Shown one piece after another: positions 40,728 through 49,198 of a stretch of DNA of 64,000 nt. Source of the DNA: an uncultured Actinobaculum sp. (GTDB taxonomy: Bacteria > Actinomycetota > Actinomycetes > Actinomycetales > Actinomycetaceae); assembly GCA_938020505.1 (NCBI GenBank), contig CALIHR010000015.1, forward strand, positions 1-64,000, written 5' to 3'. Under the pieces are notes generated by a model. That model had not been told where the DNA came from. It ran no database searches and saw only the letters and a list, made by a program, of their open reading frames with translations. The position numbers and the translations under genes are program-made. Position 1 is the first letter of the stretch, and the number at the start of each line of letters is the position of its first letter.

Positions 40728-42385
40728 TGGCCACCCCCCACGCAGATCACCTCAACGTCATCAAAACCTGGAGAACAGACCCGATCGAACAGGCGAACAA
40801 GCACCTGGGGAAAGTCAGCTCCAACCTCGCCGACATCGCCGCGATCAACCGGCGTGTGGCAGCCGATCTCGGCCTACAGGGAGCGACTGCCCGCTCGGCC
40901 GCTTTCCGTTTGGACAAGCTCGCCACCCGCTTGCTGGACAGCTCCCAGAAAGTGAAGCAACTCGCTGAAGTGCAGCACAAAGCTCTCGGCCTGGGAAAGA
41001 AAGCGCAGAGCGACAACGAAGAGATCCAAAAGAATCTCAAGAACGTCAATGATGCTTACATCACTTACAACGGAACCTTATCTCCAACCGCAAACAAAGA
41101 TAGCTCCTTACAAGCCTTCACTCAAGCGGAGCGCGATACGGCTCACGCAGAGGTGGATCGCCAGGCCAAGAATGTGCTGCGCGTTTTGCGCGAAAGCACG
41201 GAGGCGTTGGCCCGCGACTTCCCTTTTCAAGACAACGAGCCCGCTTCAAGGCACGCTTCGAATCCGACGGATGCAGCCGGCAAGGGCAACAGCGGCGCCA
41301 ACGGGAGCGCAAGTGGTTCAGACCGCGGCCCCGCAAGCGGCGCCCAAACCGGGCCGGCTCGGTCGGCCACGGCCTGGCACACCTCTGACAGCACACCTTC
41401 GCTTGGCGGCTCGGGCGGTTACACGAGCGGGCATCTCAGCCAAAACGGCATGCCGTCAAACGGCCCGGCTTTGCAGGGCTCGCATTACGCGCCGTCGCAG
41501 TCGGGAGGGTTTGTCCCCTCAAGTTCAACACTTTCGCCTGCGCGCCCTTCCGCTGTCTTCGATCCGTTGGCCGCCGCCGCGACCATCGGCGGCGGAACCG
41601 CGGTAGCCGGATACAAGGCATATCAAGCCATGCGGGCCGCTCGCGCCGCACAGGCGCTGCCCCAATCGGCGTCTTCTTCGATGCGGTCCGGAGCGGCGGT
41701 CCGAGCAACGCCGCCCTCGTCGGCGAGCATCGTGCGAGGCGCAACCACAGCGGTCCGATCCGCAACCCCGCCCGCCGGTGCACGCGGAGTGACGCCGCGT
41801 GGCGGCGCTTCAGGCGTCGCTAGGCCGATTTCTTCCTCCGCTTCAGCGCGGTCAGGCAGCATCCTCCGGGGAGCGACCACGGCGAAGCGTGCGCCAGCGC
41901 CCTCGCCATCAACTCGAAGCAGTGGGATCCTGCGAGGAGCAACCACGGCGGTCCGCAAGCCTGCCTCGTCCTCGTCCGTGGGACAGGCGGGCAGGGTCGC
42001 CGAAGGGCGGAGTCAGACCTCCGCAACGCGCGAAGCGGCTTCCGCACGCGGAGGGGCCACAAGCCGAACGAGCAGCTCAGCACCGAGGGCCGCGGCAGGC
42101 CGCTCGGCGGCGACAGGCGGGAAAGCGACAACTTCTTCGGAAAGGGGCGGGACTGCCGCCAAGCGCACTGCCGCCGGCCGGGCGGCGAGCCGAGCGAACA
42201 CTGCCTCCCGCAGCGAAACCTCGCGGGCTTTGTCGAGCCTGACGGGTCGAGGCCAACGAGGGAAGAAGAGCGAGCGCAGGTCTCACAGCGACGAACCAGT
42301 CGCGTCTGCAGAAGTTCGTCTGTATGAAGACGACAAAACGATCACCTTCCTGGAAGCTGGCCGTCGCGAAAACGACCGCGACTAG
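40727..42385 (+). CDS. large cassette protein A with helical head, repeat tail and C-terminal tag
   Basis: 552 aa, AGGAGGCAAATA before ATG 40727. Residues 1-165 form a helical head (INRRVAADLGLQG, RLDKLATRLLDSSQKV) similar to ESX-substrate N-domains. A disordered Gly/Ser segment follows, then a short hydrophobic stretch (FDPLAAAATIGGGTAVAGYK, ~285). Next comes a ~200-residue Ala/Ser/Arg-rich basic tail with three copies of GI(L/V)RGATTA(V/K)R-like motif, and the C-terminal tag LYEDDKTITFLEAGRRE. It is homologous along its length to the protein at 46142. It may be a type VII secretion substrate or a cell-envelope scaffold; the function is unknown. Confidence 0.6.
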   Translation: MATPHADHLNVIKTWRTDPIEQANKHLGKVSSNLADIAAINRRVAADLGLQGATARSAAFRLDKLATRLLDSSQKVKQLAEVQHKALGLGKKAQSDNEEIQKNLKNVNDAYITYNGTLSPTANKDSSLQAFTQAERDTAHAEVDRQAKNVLRVLRESTEALARDFPFQDNEPASRHASNPTDAAGKGNSGANGSASGSDRGPASGAQTGPARSATAWHTSDSTPSLGGSGGYTSGHLSQNGMPSNGPALQGSHYAPSQSGGFVPSSSTLSPARPSAVFDPLAAAATIGGGTAVAGYKAYQAMRAARAAQALPQSASSSMRSGAAVRATPPSSASIVRGATTAVRSATPPAGARGVTPRGGASGVARPISSSASARSGSILRGATTAKRAPAPSPSTRSSGILRGATTAVRKPASSSSVGQAGRVAEGRSQTSATREAASARGGATSRTSSSAPRAAAGRSAATGGKATTSSERGGTAAKRTAAGRAASRANTASRSETSRALSSLTGRGQRGKKSERRSHSDEPVASAEVRLYEDDKTITFLEAGRRENDRD

Positions 42386-42407
42386 CTCCCACAAGTGGAA
42401 AAGTGAG

Positions 42408-42443
42408 GAAGCGCGGGCGGGAATCACTTCCTGCCCGCGCTTC
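42408..42443. terminator. 16-bp hairpin between convergent genes
   Basis: GAAGCGCGGGCGGGAA (42408-42423) pairs with TTCCTGCCCGCGCTTC (42428-42443) with one G-T pair and a four-base loop, 22 bp after cassette protein A. It lies between convergent transcription units, so may terminate both; neither side has a long T-run. Confidence 0.6.
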
Positions 42444-42528
42444 GTTCAAAGCTAAGTCAATCAGAGACCGCGTCCGCTGCTTCGCCGTGCGCAATCTTGG
42501 CCTCCGCCGCGGCAAACACAGTTGTCGG

Positions 42529-43284
42529 CTACCTCTGGCCGAGATTGAGCGACGGCGGTGCGGCGCGCTTCTTACGTCGCCCAATGAGAACGCCAAGAAT
42601 CAAGGCAAAAACAAGGACGCCCACGCCGGATCCGATCCACACCCAGACAGGAAACCCGCCCTTGTCAACCAAAGAGCCAGCGGCTGTCTTTCCACCCGCC
42701 GGGCCACTCGATGAATCCGACGACGAGCCATGCGACGCATCCGCGTCGCTAATCCACGTAATCGTAACACCTCGAGCCGTGCGATTAACGCCCCTTAGGA
42801 CCACTTTATTGCCCTCAATGACCCCATTAGTCGTTTTTACAATCTTTCCTGGCACTCCGACACGCATCGTTATATCCAGTTCATTCTCTTTTCTAATGAC
42901 GCCCTGTTTGCCTATTATCAGTAGGTTATTATCACCCTCTTTTTTTACTTCAACATCGTTCAAAGGTTCATCGGACACCACTTTACACTGACGCACACCT
43001 TTTTCCGATATTGTTTCTTCATAAGTGGCCTTGGCCAGAAAAGGGCGAAGAGAACCGATATAGTTCTTTAGATTGGAACAATTCTTCCCAATTTTCGCCA
43101 TCAAACCCTTGGTGTCTTCAAATACCATCTCCGAGTGCATCGAGCCGTTTGCCTGAAACTCAAAAGTCCCGTCAATCCTGCAGGCACTCAAAAGAAAAGC
43201 TAGACAGACAATCGTTAGCTTCAGAACGCATGAGGCGTTCTTCGCAGCACGGGACTGACTTATGGGAAGGTGACGGTTGTTCAT
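42529..43284 (-). CDS. LppM-like lipoprotein, paralogue 1
   Basis: 251 aa from ATG 43284, with AAAGGAAAAC upstream. A signal peptide ends at the lipobox LLSAC (~Cys35). Immediately after comes RIDGTFEFQANGS, like the start of the LppM/DUF3153 domain, with MRVGVPGKIVKT and GNKVVLRGVNRTARGVTITW strands following. A Ser/Asp/Gly linker leads to a membrane helix (FPVWVWIGSGVGVLVFALIL) and a cytosolic basic tail RRKKRAAPPSLNLGQR. It should thus be anchored twice in the membrane. The 3' ~200 bp are almost identical to paralogue 2. All three copies lie between the duplicated plus-strand cassettes. Confidence 0.7.
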   Translation of the reverse strand: MNNRHLPISQSRAAKNASCVLKLTIVCLAFLLSACRIDGTFEFQANGSMHSEMVFEDTKGLMAKIGKNCSNLKNYIGSLRPFLAKATYEETISEKGVRQCKVVSDEPLNDVEVKKEGDNNLLIIGKQGVIRKENELDITMRVGVPGKIVKTTNGVIEGNKVVLRGVNRTARGVTITWISDADASHGSSSDSSSGPAGGKTAAGSLVDKGGFPVWVWIGSGVGVLVFALILGVLIGRRKKRAAPPSLNLGQR

Positions 43285-43519
43285 TTTTGTTTTCCTTTGC
43301 ACTCGGAACTACAGGAAACCGTGTCATTCAAGACAATACCGCTTTCCGCCACACTTCTCACCCACAACTTCATCTCGCCGAAACGGGCGGATTCATCTCA
43401 ACGAAAGGCGGACGGAGGAAGAGTGGGCAACCTCAGGCGGGCGGGCGATTCCAAACGGACATGAGCCTTGCAGCGACGAGTCAACCAGGGTCCCTCCTGC
43501 AGCGTCGCCGAGCGCAAAG

Positions 43520-43546
43520 CAAAAAGCCCGCAACAGCGGGGCTGCC
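43520..43546 (-). terminator. rho-independent terminator of LppM-like paralogue 2
   Basis: Read on the minus strand: GCAGCCCCGCTGTTGCGGGCTTTTTGC. AGCCCCGC and GCGGGCT form the stem (one bulged base) and TTTTT follows, directly after the stop codon at 43549. Confidence 0.75.
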
Positions 43547-43548
43547 AC

Positions 43549-44307
43549 CTATCTCTGGCCGAGATTGAGCGACGGCGGTGCGGCGCGCTTCTTACGTCGC
43601 CCAATGAGACCGCCGAGAATCAAGGCAAAAACAAGGGCACCCACGCCGGATCCGATCCACACCCAGACAGGAAACCCACTGTCGCCGGCCGAAGAGCCAG
43701 CGGCTGTCTTTCCGCCCGCCGGGCCACTCGATGAATCCGACGACGACGAGCCATGCGACGCATCCGCGTCGCTTGTCCAGGTGATCGTAACACCTCGCAT
43801 AATGCGATCAAAATCGTCTATCACCACTTTGTTGCCCTCAATGACCCCATTGGTCGTTTTTATAATCTTTCCAGGGACCCCGATACGGATTGTCATCTTC
43901 GTTACGTACAGCTTACCGCCAGTGCCCTGCTTGCCTATTATCAGTAGGTTATTATCACCCTCTTTTTTCACTTCGACATTGTTCAGTGGTTCATCGGACA
44001 CCACTTTACACTGACGCACACCTTTTTCCGATATTGTTTCTTCATAAGTGGCCTTGGCCAGAAAATCGCGAAAAGAACTAATATAGTTTTTTAAATTGGA
44101 ACAATTCCTTCCAATTTTCGCCATCGTACCTTTAGTGTCTTCAAATATCATCTCCGAGTGCATTGAGCCGTTTGCCTGAAACTCGAAAGTCCCGTCAATC
44201 CTGCAGGCACTCAAAAGAAAAGCTATGCAAACGATCGTTAACTTCAGAACGCATGAGGCGTTCTTCGCAGCACGGGACCGACTTATGGGGCGGCGATGGT
44301 TGTTCAT
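43549..44307 (-). CDS. LppM-like lipoprotein, paralogue 2
   Basis: 252 aa, same start context (AAAGGAAAACAAAAATG), lipobox LLSAC, ACRIDGTFEFQANGS and C-terminal membrane helix plus RRKKRAAPPSLNLGQR tail as paralogue 1. It differs mainly in a ~20-residue middle segment (GKQGTGGKLYVTKMTIRIGV instead of GKQGVIRKENELDITMRVGV). The near-identity of 5' and 3' ends with paralogue 1 points to recent duplication or gene conversion. A terminator follows immediately, so the three lipoprotein genes may be transcribed separately. Confidence 0.7.
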   Translation of the reverse strand: MNNHRRPISRSRAAKNASCVLKLTIVCIAFLLSACRIDGTFEFQANGSMHSEMIFEDTKGTMAKIGRNCSNLKNYISSFRDFLAKATYEETISEKGVRQCKVVSDEPLNNVEVKKEGDNNLLIIGKQGTGGKLYVTKMTIRIGVPGKIIKTTNGVIEGNKVVIDDFDRIMRGVTITWTSDADASHGSSSSDSSSGPAGGKTAAGSSAGDSGFPVWVWIGSGVGALVFALILGGLIGRRKKRAAPPSLNLGQR

Positions 44308-44546
44308 TTTTGTTTTCCTTTGCGCTCAGAATTGCAGAAAACCGTGTCATTCAGGACCATATTGTTTTCTTCACGCATCCCCCAACCAACATCATCTCGC
44401 CGGGCGATGAATAGAGGAAGAGCAGGCGCTCCCGGGCCCGCGTGCCATCCTAAATGAATGCGGGCCCCGCAACGACGCGTCAACCAGAAATCCATCTGCC
44501 GCTTCGCCGTGCCACCCTCACGTCTCCTCAACCGCGGGACTGTCGG

Positions 44547-45266
44547 CTATCTCTGACTGAGATTGAGCGAAGGCGGGGCGGTACGCCTCTTACGTCGCCC
44601 AATAAGAACACCTGCAACCAAGACAAGAGCAAAGGCGCCTGCACCGACGCCGCCCCACCCCCACACAGGAAATCCACTGCCTCCCGTTGGGGAACTGGCA
44701 CTTGTCTCTCCGCCTGCAGAGCTGGGAAACGAGTCAGACGAAGAAACACTTTTCGCTCCCTCTTTCTCCGCCACGATTGAAAGAGTCTTTGTGGTATAAC
44801 CAAAGCCCTTAATGATGACTTTATTTCCAGCTACTTCGCCCATAGATGTTTTAACGACCTTTCCCGGCATACTTATTGTAAGTGTGGGTTTTATATAATT
44901 TTCCTCAGGTTTCACCTTCTTTAAAGGCGAAAAAGTGAGAGAATACGAGTCTTTCGTTTCGTAGAATTTAACTTCGTCATATAAATACCCACTCAATGTT
45001 GACTTGCACGTCAGGTGCCCTCCAGGTGGTGTGATGTCCTCCATGGTCGCCTTTGCAAACCTGCCGACCAGCGCGAGACGTTTTTGCAGACCTTCACATG
45101 TTCGGTGAATCTGTTCCGCTTTACCGTCGTCGTCCTCAAAGACGAACACGGTTTCGGCGCTGCCGTCGGCATGAATCTCAACAGTCCCGTCCATTCGACA
45201 AGCGCTAAGAAACAAAGTCATTACGGCTGTTACAAATGTTGCGCACCTCTTCATGCGGGCAGTCAT
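44547..45266 (-). CDS. LppM-like lipoprotein, paralogue 3 (diverged)
   Basis: 239 aa from ATG 45266 (GAGGAGGTTTGAC upstream). Same plan as the other two but clearly diverged: lipobox LFLSAC, then RMDGTVEIHADGSAETVFVF, shared strand SMPGKVVKTSMGEVAGNKV, linker, a membrane helix (VGAGAFALVLVAGVLIG) and tail RRKRRTAPPSLNLSQR. The tail and lipobox-proximal motif are the best conserved parts among the three, suggesting function in the N-terminal strand and the cytosolic end. A promoter should lie in 45267-45450. Confidence 0.68.
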   Translation of the reverse strand: MTARMKRCATFVTAVMTLFLSACRMDGTVEIHADGSAETVFVFEDDDGKAEQIHRTCEGLQKRLALVGRFAKATMEDITPPGGHLTCKSTLSGYLYDEVKFYETKDSYSLTFSPLKKVKPEENYIKPTLTISMPGKVVKTSMGEVAGNKVIIKGFGYTTKTLSIVAEKEGAKSVSSSDSFPSSAGGETSASSPTGGSGFPVWGWGGVGAGAFALVLVAGVLIGRRKRRTAPPSLNLSQR

Positions 45267-45671
45267 GTCAAACCTCCTCAAAGCCCAGGATGCAAATATA
45301 GACACCGAAAACTATCGGATGCCATTAGCATAACCTACGGGTGCGCCCGTCGCAGTCAGCAGATCAGAACGGACAACGTCTTCAGGTTTGAATTCGCATC
45401 CGCCGCCCCAGGCCGGCGCGCCATCCCAAACGAGCGCGAGCCTCCGTGCCACTCTAAAGGGAACGAGTCCCCTCAGCGTCCTTTCCGTGACTCTTCTTTG
45501 CATTCATTGACTTTTCATTTATCGTGGCATGCCAACGCCTCTGAACGGGCTAGTTCACGGGGACTCAGAGCGCGTATCCTAAGGCTGTGACGGCACGGAT
45601 TTCTCGCGATCCTGCCGCCGTTATGTCGGGAAGGCGCAACTCGCGCCCAGGAAGTAAGTGGGGATGATCGC
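45267..45671. other. divergent intergenic region between lipoprotein 3 and cassette B
   Basis: About 405 bp without a gene. It must contain promoters in both directions, but I cannot assign them with confidence. TATCCT near 45575 is a weak -10 candidate for cassette B. Palindromes like those before cassette A are not seen. Confidence 0.35.
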
Positions 45672-46091
45672 GTGGCGATATTCCGGTTGGACAAGGACCA
45701 GTTCTTGCGCCAATTGAACGAATTGAAGCAGGCCGGCGACGAATACGTCGCCGCAAAGCAAGAGATGAACCTTGCCGTAGACCAAGCCTCTCAAGGCATC
45801 GACAACGCGCAGGGAGCGTCAGGCGGCGGTCAGTATTCGACCCTCAAGGAGCTTCAACAGTTCGGCAGACCAGCTCACGTCTCGCTGGTGTCCCTTGACA
45901 GCGAAATGGCAATCCTGTCCACTGAGCAGGAAGAGACGATCGAAGATCTGCGATGGTCTGTCGACTCGTTTGAGTTCGAAGACGAGGCTGAACGCCAGGA
46001 CATTCTGAATACGCTTGACGGGCTCAGCGAGAAATTCTCTTACAGCAGCCCAGATGGAATGAAGAAGATCCACAACGCTCTCAATGGCTAA
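45672..46091 (+). CDS. small helical Esx-like protein, cassette B gene 1
   Basis: 139 aa from GTG 45672, chosen because it aligns the N-terminus with the cassette A paralogue (MAIFRLDKDQF versus MAVFRLDKDQF); GTGGGG is eight bases upstream. Mostly helical; shared C-terminal blocks SVDSFEFEDEAERQDIL and KFSYSSPDGMKKIHNAL. It lacks the Ser/Gly tail of the cassette A protein and has no signal peptide or WxG. Followed after 50 bp by the large cassette protein. Probably a secretion partner or chaperone; unknown family. Confidence 0.58.
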   Translation: MAIFRLDKDQFLRQLNELKQAGDEYVAAKQEMNLAVDQASQGIDNAQGASGGGQYSTLKELQQFGRPAHVSLVSLDSEMAILSTEQEETIEDLRWSVDSFEFEDEAERQDILNTLDGLSEKFSYSSPDGMKKIHNALNG

Positions 46092-46141
46092 ACAGCAGCA
46101 GACGAGTCCGTCTCATACAAAGAACAATTCGGGAGGAAACC

Positions 46142-47872
46142 ATGGCAACTCCTAACGCCGATCGGCTCAGGGCCATCGACGATTGGAATCCCGGCCTGAT
46201 TGAGCATACGAATCAGACCCTCGGCAAGATAAACGGCCGACTGCAGACAATCGCCCAAGTCAACCGGAGGGTGGCGGCCGACTTGGGCCTCGAAGGGGAA
46301 GCCGCGCAATCGGCGTCGGCCCGTCTCGACACTATGGCCTCGCGCTTGCATAAGACGTCCCAGGACGTCGACACGCTCATCAAGGTCCAAGACCAGTTCG
46401 TCGAAGGCGGTCGGCGGGCTCAGCACGAAAGCAGGGCGATTCAGAAGGACCTCGACTCGGTGAACGGCCAAGTCGACAAGGCCAGGAACGACGCCAAAAA
46501 CACGCCTGTAATAGGCGGTCTGGTCGATCAGGTCATTTCGGGATACGTCGAGCAAGTGCGCAATACCGCACATGCGGAGATCGACGGCAAGGCAGAGAAG
46601 GTCTTGAAAACGCTGGATGCCCACACAAACGCGGTTATCGCTGGACTTCCGAAGCGAGACTTGAGTTCGTTTGTCAAGAAACTGCGCGAGAAGTTTGAGA
46701 GGGACAAGAAGGGGAGAACGCCCGAGCGACACCAGGACTCGCCGGATCGCGGATCTTCCAGGCGTTCGCCCGTCCCGTCGCGATCCGCTACGGATTGGCG
46801 GGTTTCCGCCCCTCCAGCTTCGGCAGGCACGGCCGGCGGCTACGACGACGCCGGAAGCCACAGCGTCAGCCCGTCTGCGAGCAGCGTGTCACTGCAAAAC
46901 TCGCATTACACGACGTCGCAGTCGAGTGAGCTCATTCCGAGACCGGGAAGCGCCGCTTTGCACAGTTCAAGTTCGTCGTCGCATTCCTCGGCCATCTTCA
47001 ACCCCCTGGCCACGAGCGCCGCTCTAGGCGGCGGCGCGGCGGTGGCCGGGTACAAGGCCTACCAGGCTGCGCGCGCAGCGCTCGCTGCGAAGTCCGCGCC
47101 GACCTCGAAGGCCGCCTCGATGCGGTCGGGCGCAGCCGTGCGCTCCGCGCCCTCCTCCGGATCGGGGATCTTGAAGGGCGCGACCACCGCGGTCCGGGCC
47201 CCATCGTCGGCGACGCCGGGCGGCAAAGCCGTCCCTGCGCGAGGCGGGGCCACCGGAATAGCGCGCCCCGTGTCCGCCGGATCGACCGCAACGGGCCGCT
47301 CAGGGATCCTAAAGGGCGCGACCACGGCCGCCCGCGCCACTGCTCCGACGAGTTCGACTCGCGGGTCGGGAATCATGAGGGGCGCGACCACCGCGGTCCG
47401 GGCCCCATCGTCGGCGACGTCGGTCGGCAAAGCCGGATCGGTCAGCGGAGCCAACGGGGCGTCCGGCGGCCGCGCAGGCGCCAGCGGCGCTGCGCGAGGC
47501 GGGCTGGCCGCTCGCTCGACGAGCTCCACCGCTGCGCGCGCCAATGGCTCGGCTCGGGGCGCCACCGCTTCGGGCGCCGCCGGAAGGACCGGAGGGTCGA
47601 GCTCGGGAAGGTCCGCGGGATCGTTCGGCGGGCGCTCCGCAGGAATGGGCGTCGCCGGGCGCGGAGGCTCGGGGTCCGCCGGGCGTTCTGCCTCCTCGCG
47701 CGCTATCGCCGGTTTGACCGGGGGGCGAAGCCGCGGCAGGGACAAGAAGGAAGACTACCGCTCGCGTCCAATCGAGGAGACGCAGGTCTCCATGTACGAA
47801 GATGACAAGACGGTTACGTTCTTGGAAGCCGGGCGGCGCGAGGATTTGCCGCACGACGGCGCTCCTGCCTGA
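46142..47872 (+). CDS. large cassette protein B with helical head, repeat tail and C-terminal tag
   Basis: 576 aa; GGGAGGAAACC before ATG 46142. Homologue of the protein at 40727: helical head with VNRRVAADLGLEGEAAQSAS (~40), long helices to ~200, short hydrophobic stretch FNPLATSAALGGGAAVAGYK (~288), three copies of a GI(L/M)(R/K)GATTA(V/A)R motif (~340-425), then a Gly/Ala/Ser/Arg-rich disordered stretch and the tag MYEDDKTVTFLEAGRRE. The head is longer than in copy A. The tail is far more repetitive in DNA, so length variation is likely. Function unknown. Two hairpins follow the gene. Confidence 0.6.
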   Translation: MATPNADRLRAIDDWNPGLIEHTNQTLGKINGRLQTIAQVNRRVAADLGLEGEAAQSASARLDTMASRLHKTSQDVDTLIKVQDQFVEGGRRAQHESRAIQKDLDSVNGQVDKARNDAKNTPVIGGLVDQVISGYVEQVRNTAHAEIDGKAEKVLKTLDAHTNAVIAGLPKRDLSSFVKKLREKFERDKKGRTPERHQDSPDRGSSRRSPVPSRSATDWRVSAPPASAGTAGGYDDAGSHSVSPSASSVSLQNSHYTTSQSSELIPRPGSAALHSSSSSSHSSAIFNPLATSAALGGGAAVAGYKAYQAARAALAAKSAPTSKAASMRSGAAVRSAPSSGSGILKGATTAVRAPSSATPGGKAVPARGGATGIARPVSAGSTATGRSGILKGATTAARATAPTSSTRGSGIMRGATTAVRAPSSATSVGKAGSVSGANGASGGRAGASGAARGGLAARSTSSTAARANGSARGATASGAAGRTGGSSSGRSAGSFGGRSAGMGVAGRGGSGSAGRSASSRAIAGLTGGRSRGRDKKEDYRSRPIEETQVSMYEDDKTVTFLEAGRREDLPHDGAPA

Positions 47873-47896
47873 CAGGGAAGCCGCTGCGCAAGATTG

Positions 47897-47933
47897 CTTT
47901 GCGGGAATGCCTATTGCGGGCATTCCCGCAAAG
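47897..47933 (+). terminator. perfect 15-bp hairpin after cassette B
   Basis: CTTTGCGGGAATGCC (47897-47911) is perfectly complementary to GGCATTCCCGCAAAG (47919-47933) with a seven-base loop, 24 bp after the stop. There is no T-run, as often seen in actinobacterial terminators. Confidence 0.6.
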
Positions 47934-48032
47934 CCATTCACGCAGGGTGCCGCAGTGCCCGTGGCCGAAGTTGTCTTGTACAAGGCGACGAGGGTCTCGG
48001 CCGGCCTGAACTCCGCGTAAACCGGCCATAGA

Positions 48033-48072
48033 GCAAGGGGTGGGAACCGATTGGCTCCCACCCCTTCTTCTA
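48033..48072 (+). terminator. rho-independent-like terminator
   Basis: AAGGGGTGGGA (48033-48043) pairs perfectly with TCCCACCCCTT (48054-48064), followed by CTTCTATCTTTGTC, a T-rich tract. It is the better of two hairpins behind cassette B. Confidence 0.7.
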
Positions 48073-48403
48073 TCTTTGTCTGTCTTCTGTTTCTGCCTGT
48101 CACCTTCCAACGGCCGATTTCATGCGCTCTTCCACAGTCTGCCGCTCTCGCGTCCGTCAGTGTCCCCCGCCATCGTCAACCTTGCGCTTGCCCGTCGTCT
48201 TCGCTTCTTCCCGCCGATCCTCACAGCCGTTCACTCTCACGGCGTTCACTCGCCTCGCATCTCAACCTCGTCCCTCGCCCTCACATCCGCGCCCACCCGC
48301 TGAACTTGCCGCATCCGTCAATCATCCGCCCGCCAAACTCGCTTCGCCCGCCATTCCCCGCAGTCGCTCACTGAGATCGCAGCAGCCTGCGCCCCTGCCT
48401 CGG
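48073..48403. other. intergenic spacer, no supported gene
   Basis: About 330 bp between the terminator and the end of the minus-strand DUF6891-like gene. It is C/T-rich on the plus strand (many CTC, CGC and TCC runs). Open frames here translate to Pro/Ser/Arg-rich sequence without domains, and I see no structure worth naming. Confidence 0.4.
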
Positions 48404-49138
48404 TCATCGGCCGACCATGCATTCATCCTTCAGCCCTCTTTCGTTCAGAGGGACGTAGTAATCGACGTCGTGCAGAACCATCCGCGACCCAGCCGAGCCG
48501 TCCCATTCGACGTCGACCCCGTGCATCTCGAACGTCGGAACGATCACGGCCCTTGCCAGAGCCTCCGCCTTCTCGTCGGCGAACGCGTCCCTCGCGGCGG
48601 GCGACATCGCCTTAATCTCGCCGGGCGAGAGGTGCCTGCGCAAGAACACCCCAAAGGCGACGTAGGTCGATCTGGTCTCAACGAGCCTCTCGGCGTCCTG
48701 CGAATGGTAGAACACATAACCGTCCCACTCCGCCGAAGAACCGACCTCGCCGCCGATCGCGTCGAGCCCGCAGGACATGCAGCACATGAAGTTCTCCCGC
48801 GCCACAACGCCGTAGTCGTTGAGGGCGGCGAAGGCAGCGGACAGGTTCGTCCTCACCGGGCCGAATTCCCTTTGCTGGGCGCGCCGGGCTTCGAAGAGGC
48901 CTCTGACGATCTCTTGGGCGACGACGTCGGGGTCGAGCTCGCCGGCCGGCCTCCCCTGCGCGGGCAGAAGATCCAGGTCAGCCAGATCGGCGGACAGATC
49001 GTTCCATATGTCTGTGTAGGGGCGCCCCAGCACGATCGACGTCCAGCAGCGGTCCCTGAGCTCTCGCTCCAGATCGGGATCCCCAACAAGGTGCGAAGGG
49101 ATGCGCAGCCCCGCCGGTTGCTCGTTGTACTTCGTCAT
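48404..49138 (-). CDS. DUF6891-like protein
   Basis: 244 aa. The characteristic block FMCCMSCGLDAIGGE, then GYVFYHSQDAERLVE and TYVAFGVFL at ~115-165, matches by eye the actinobacterial DUF6891 family of unknown function; the Cys-Cys-x2-Cys cluster could bind metal. The end VEWDGSAGSRMVLHDVDYY is also family-like. No signal or membrane segment. The ATG is preceded by TAGCGT at a six-base distance and there is no Shine-Dalgarno, so it is probably leaderless. It is not obviously related to its neighbours. Confidence 0.6.
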   Translation of the reverse strand: MTKYNEQPAGLRIPSHLVGDPDLERELRDRCWTSIVLGRPYTDIWNDLSADLADLDLLPAQGRPAGELDPDVVAQEIVRGLFEARRAQQREFGPVRTNLSAAFAALNDYGVVARENFMCCMSCGLDAIGGEVGSSAEWDGYVFYHSQDAERLVETRSTYVAFGVFLRRHLSPGEIKAMSPAARDAFADEKAEALARAVIVPTFEMHGVDVEWDGSAGSRMVLHDVDYYVPLNERGLKDECMVGR

Positions 49139-49150
49139 GGCCCTACGCTA
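49139..49150 (-). promoter_or_regulatory. leaderless promoter -10 box (minus strand)
   Basis: On the minus strand TAGCGT (49150-49145) is followed by AGGGCC and then the ATG at 49138, giving the six-base spacing of leaderless actinobacterial promoters. Confidence 0.5.
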
Positions 49151-49198
49151 TCGTGCAGGCCTCCCAAAAGTCGCGTCGAGCTTCGGCGAGAGCTCCCC

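Noticed and set aside
40200..47872. PE/PPE family assignment for the cassette proteins
   Set aside because: The large proteins lack the PPE and PE N-terminal signatures and the small ones lack WxG; resemblance is limited to size, helicity and pairing.
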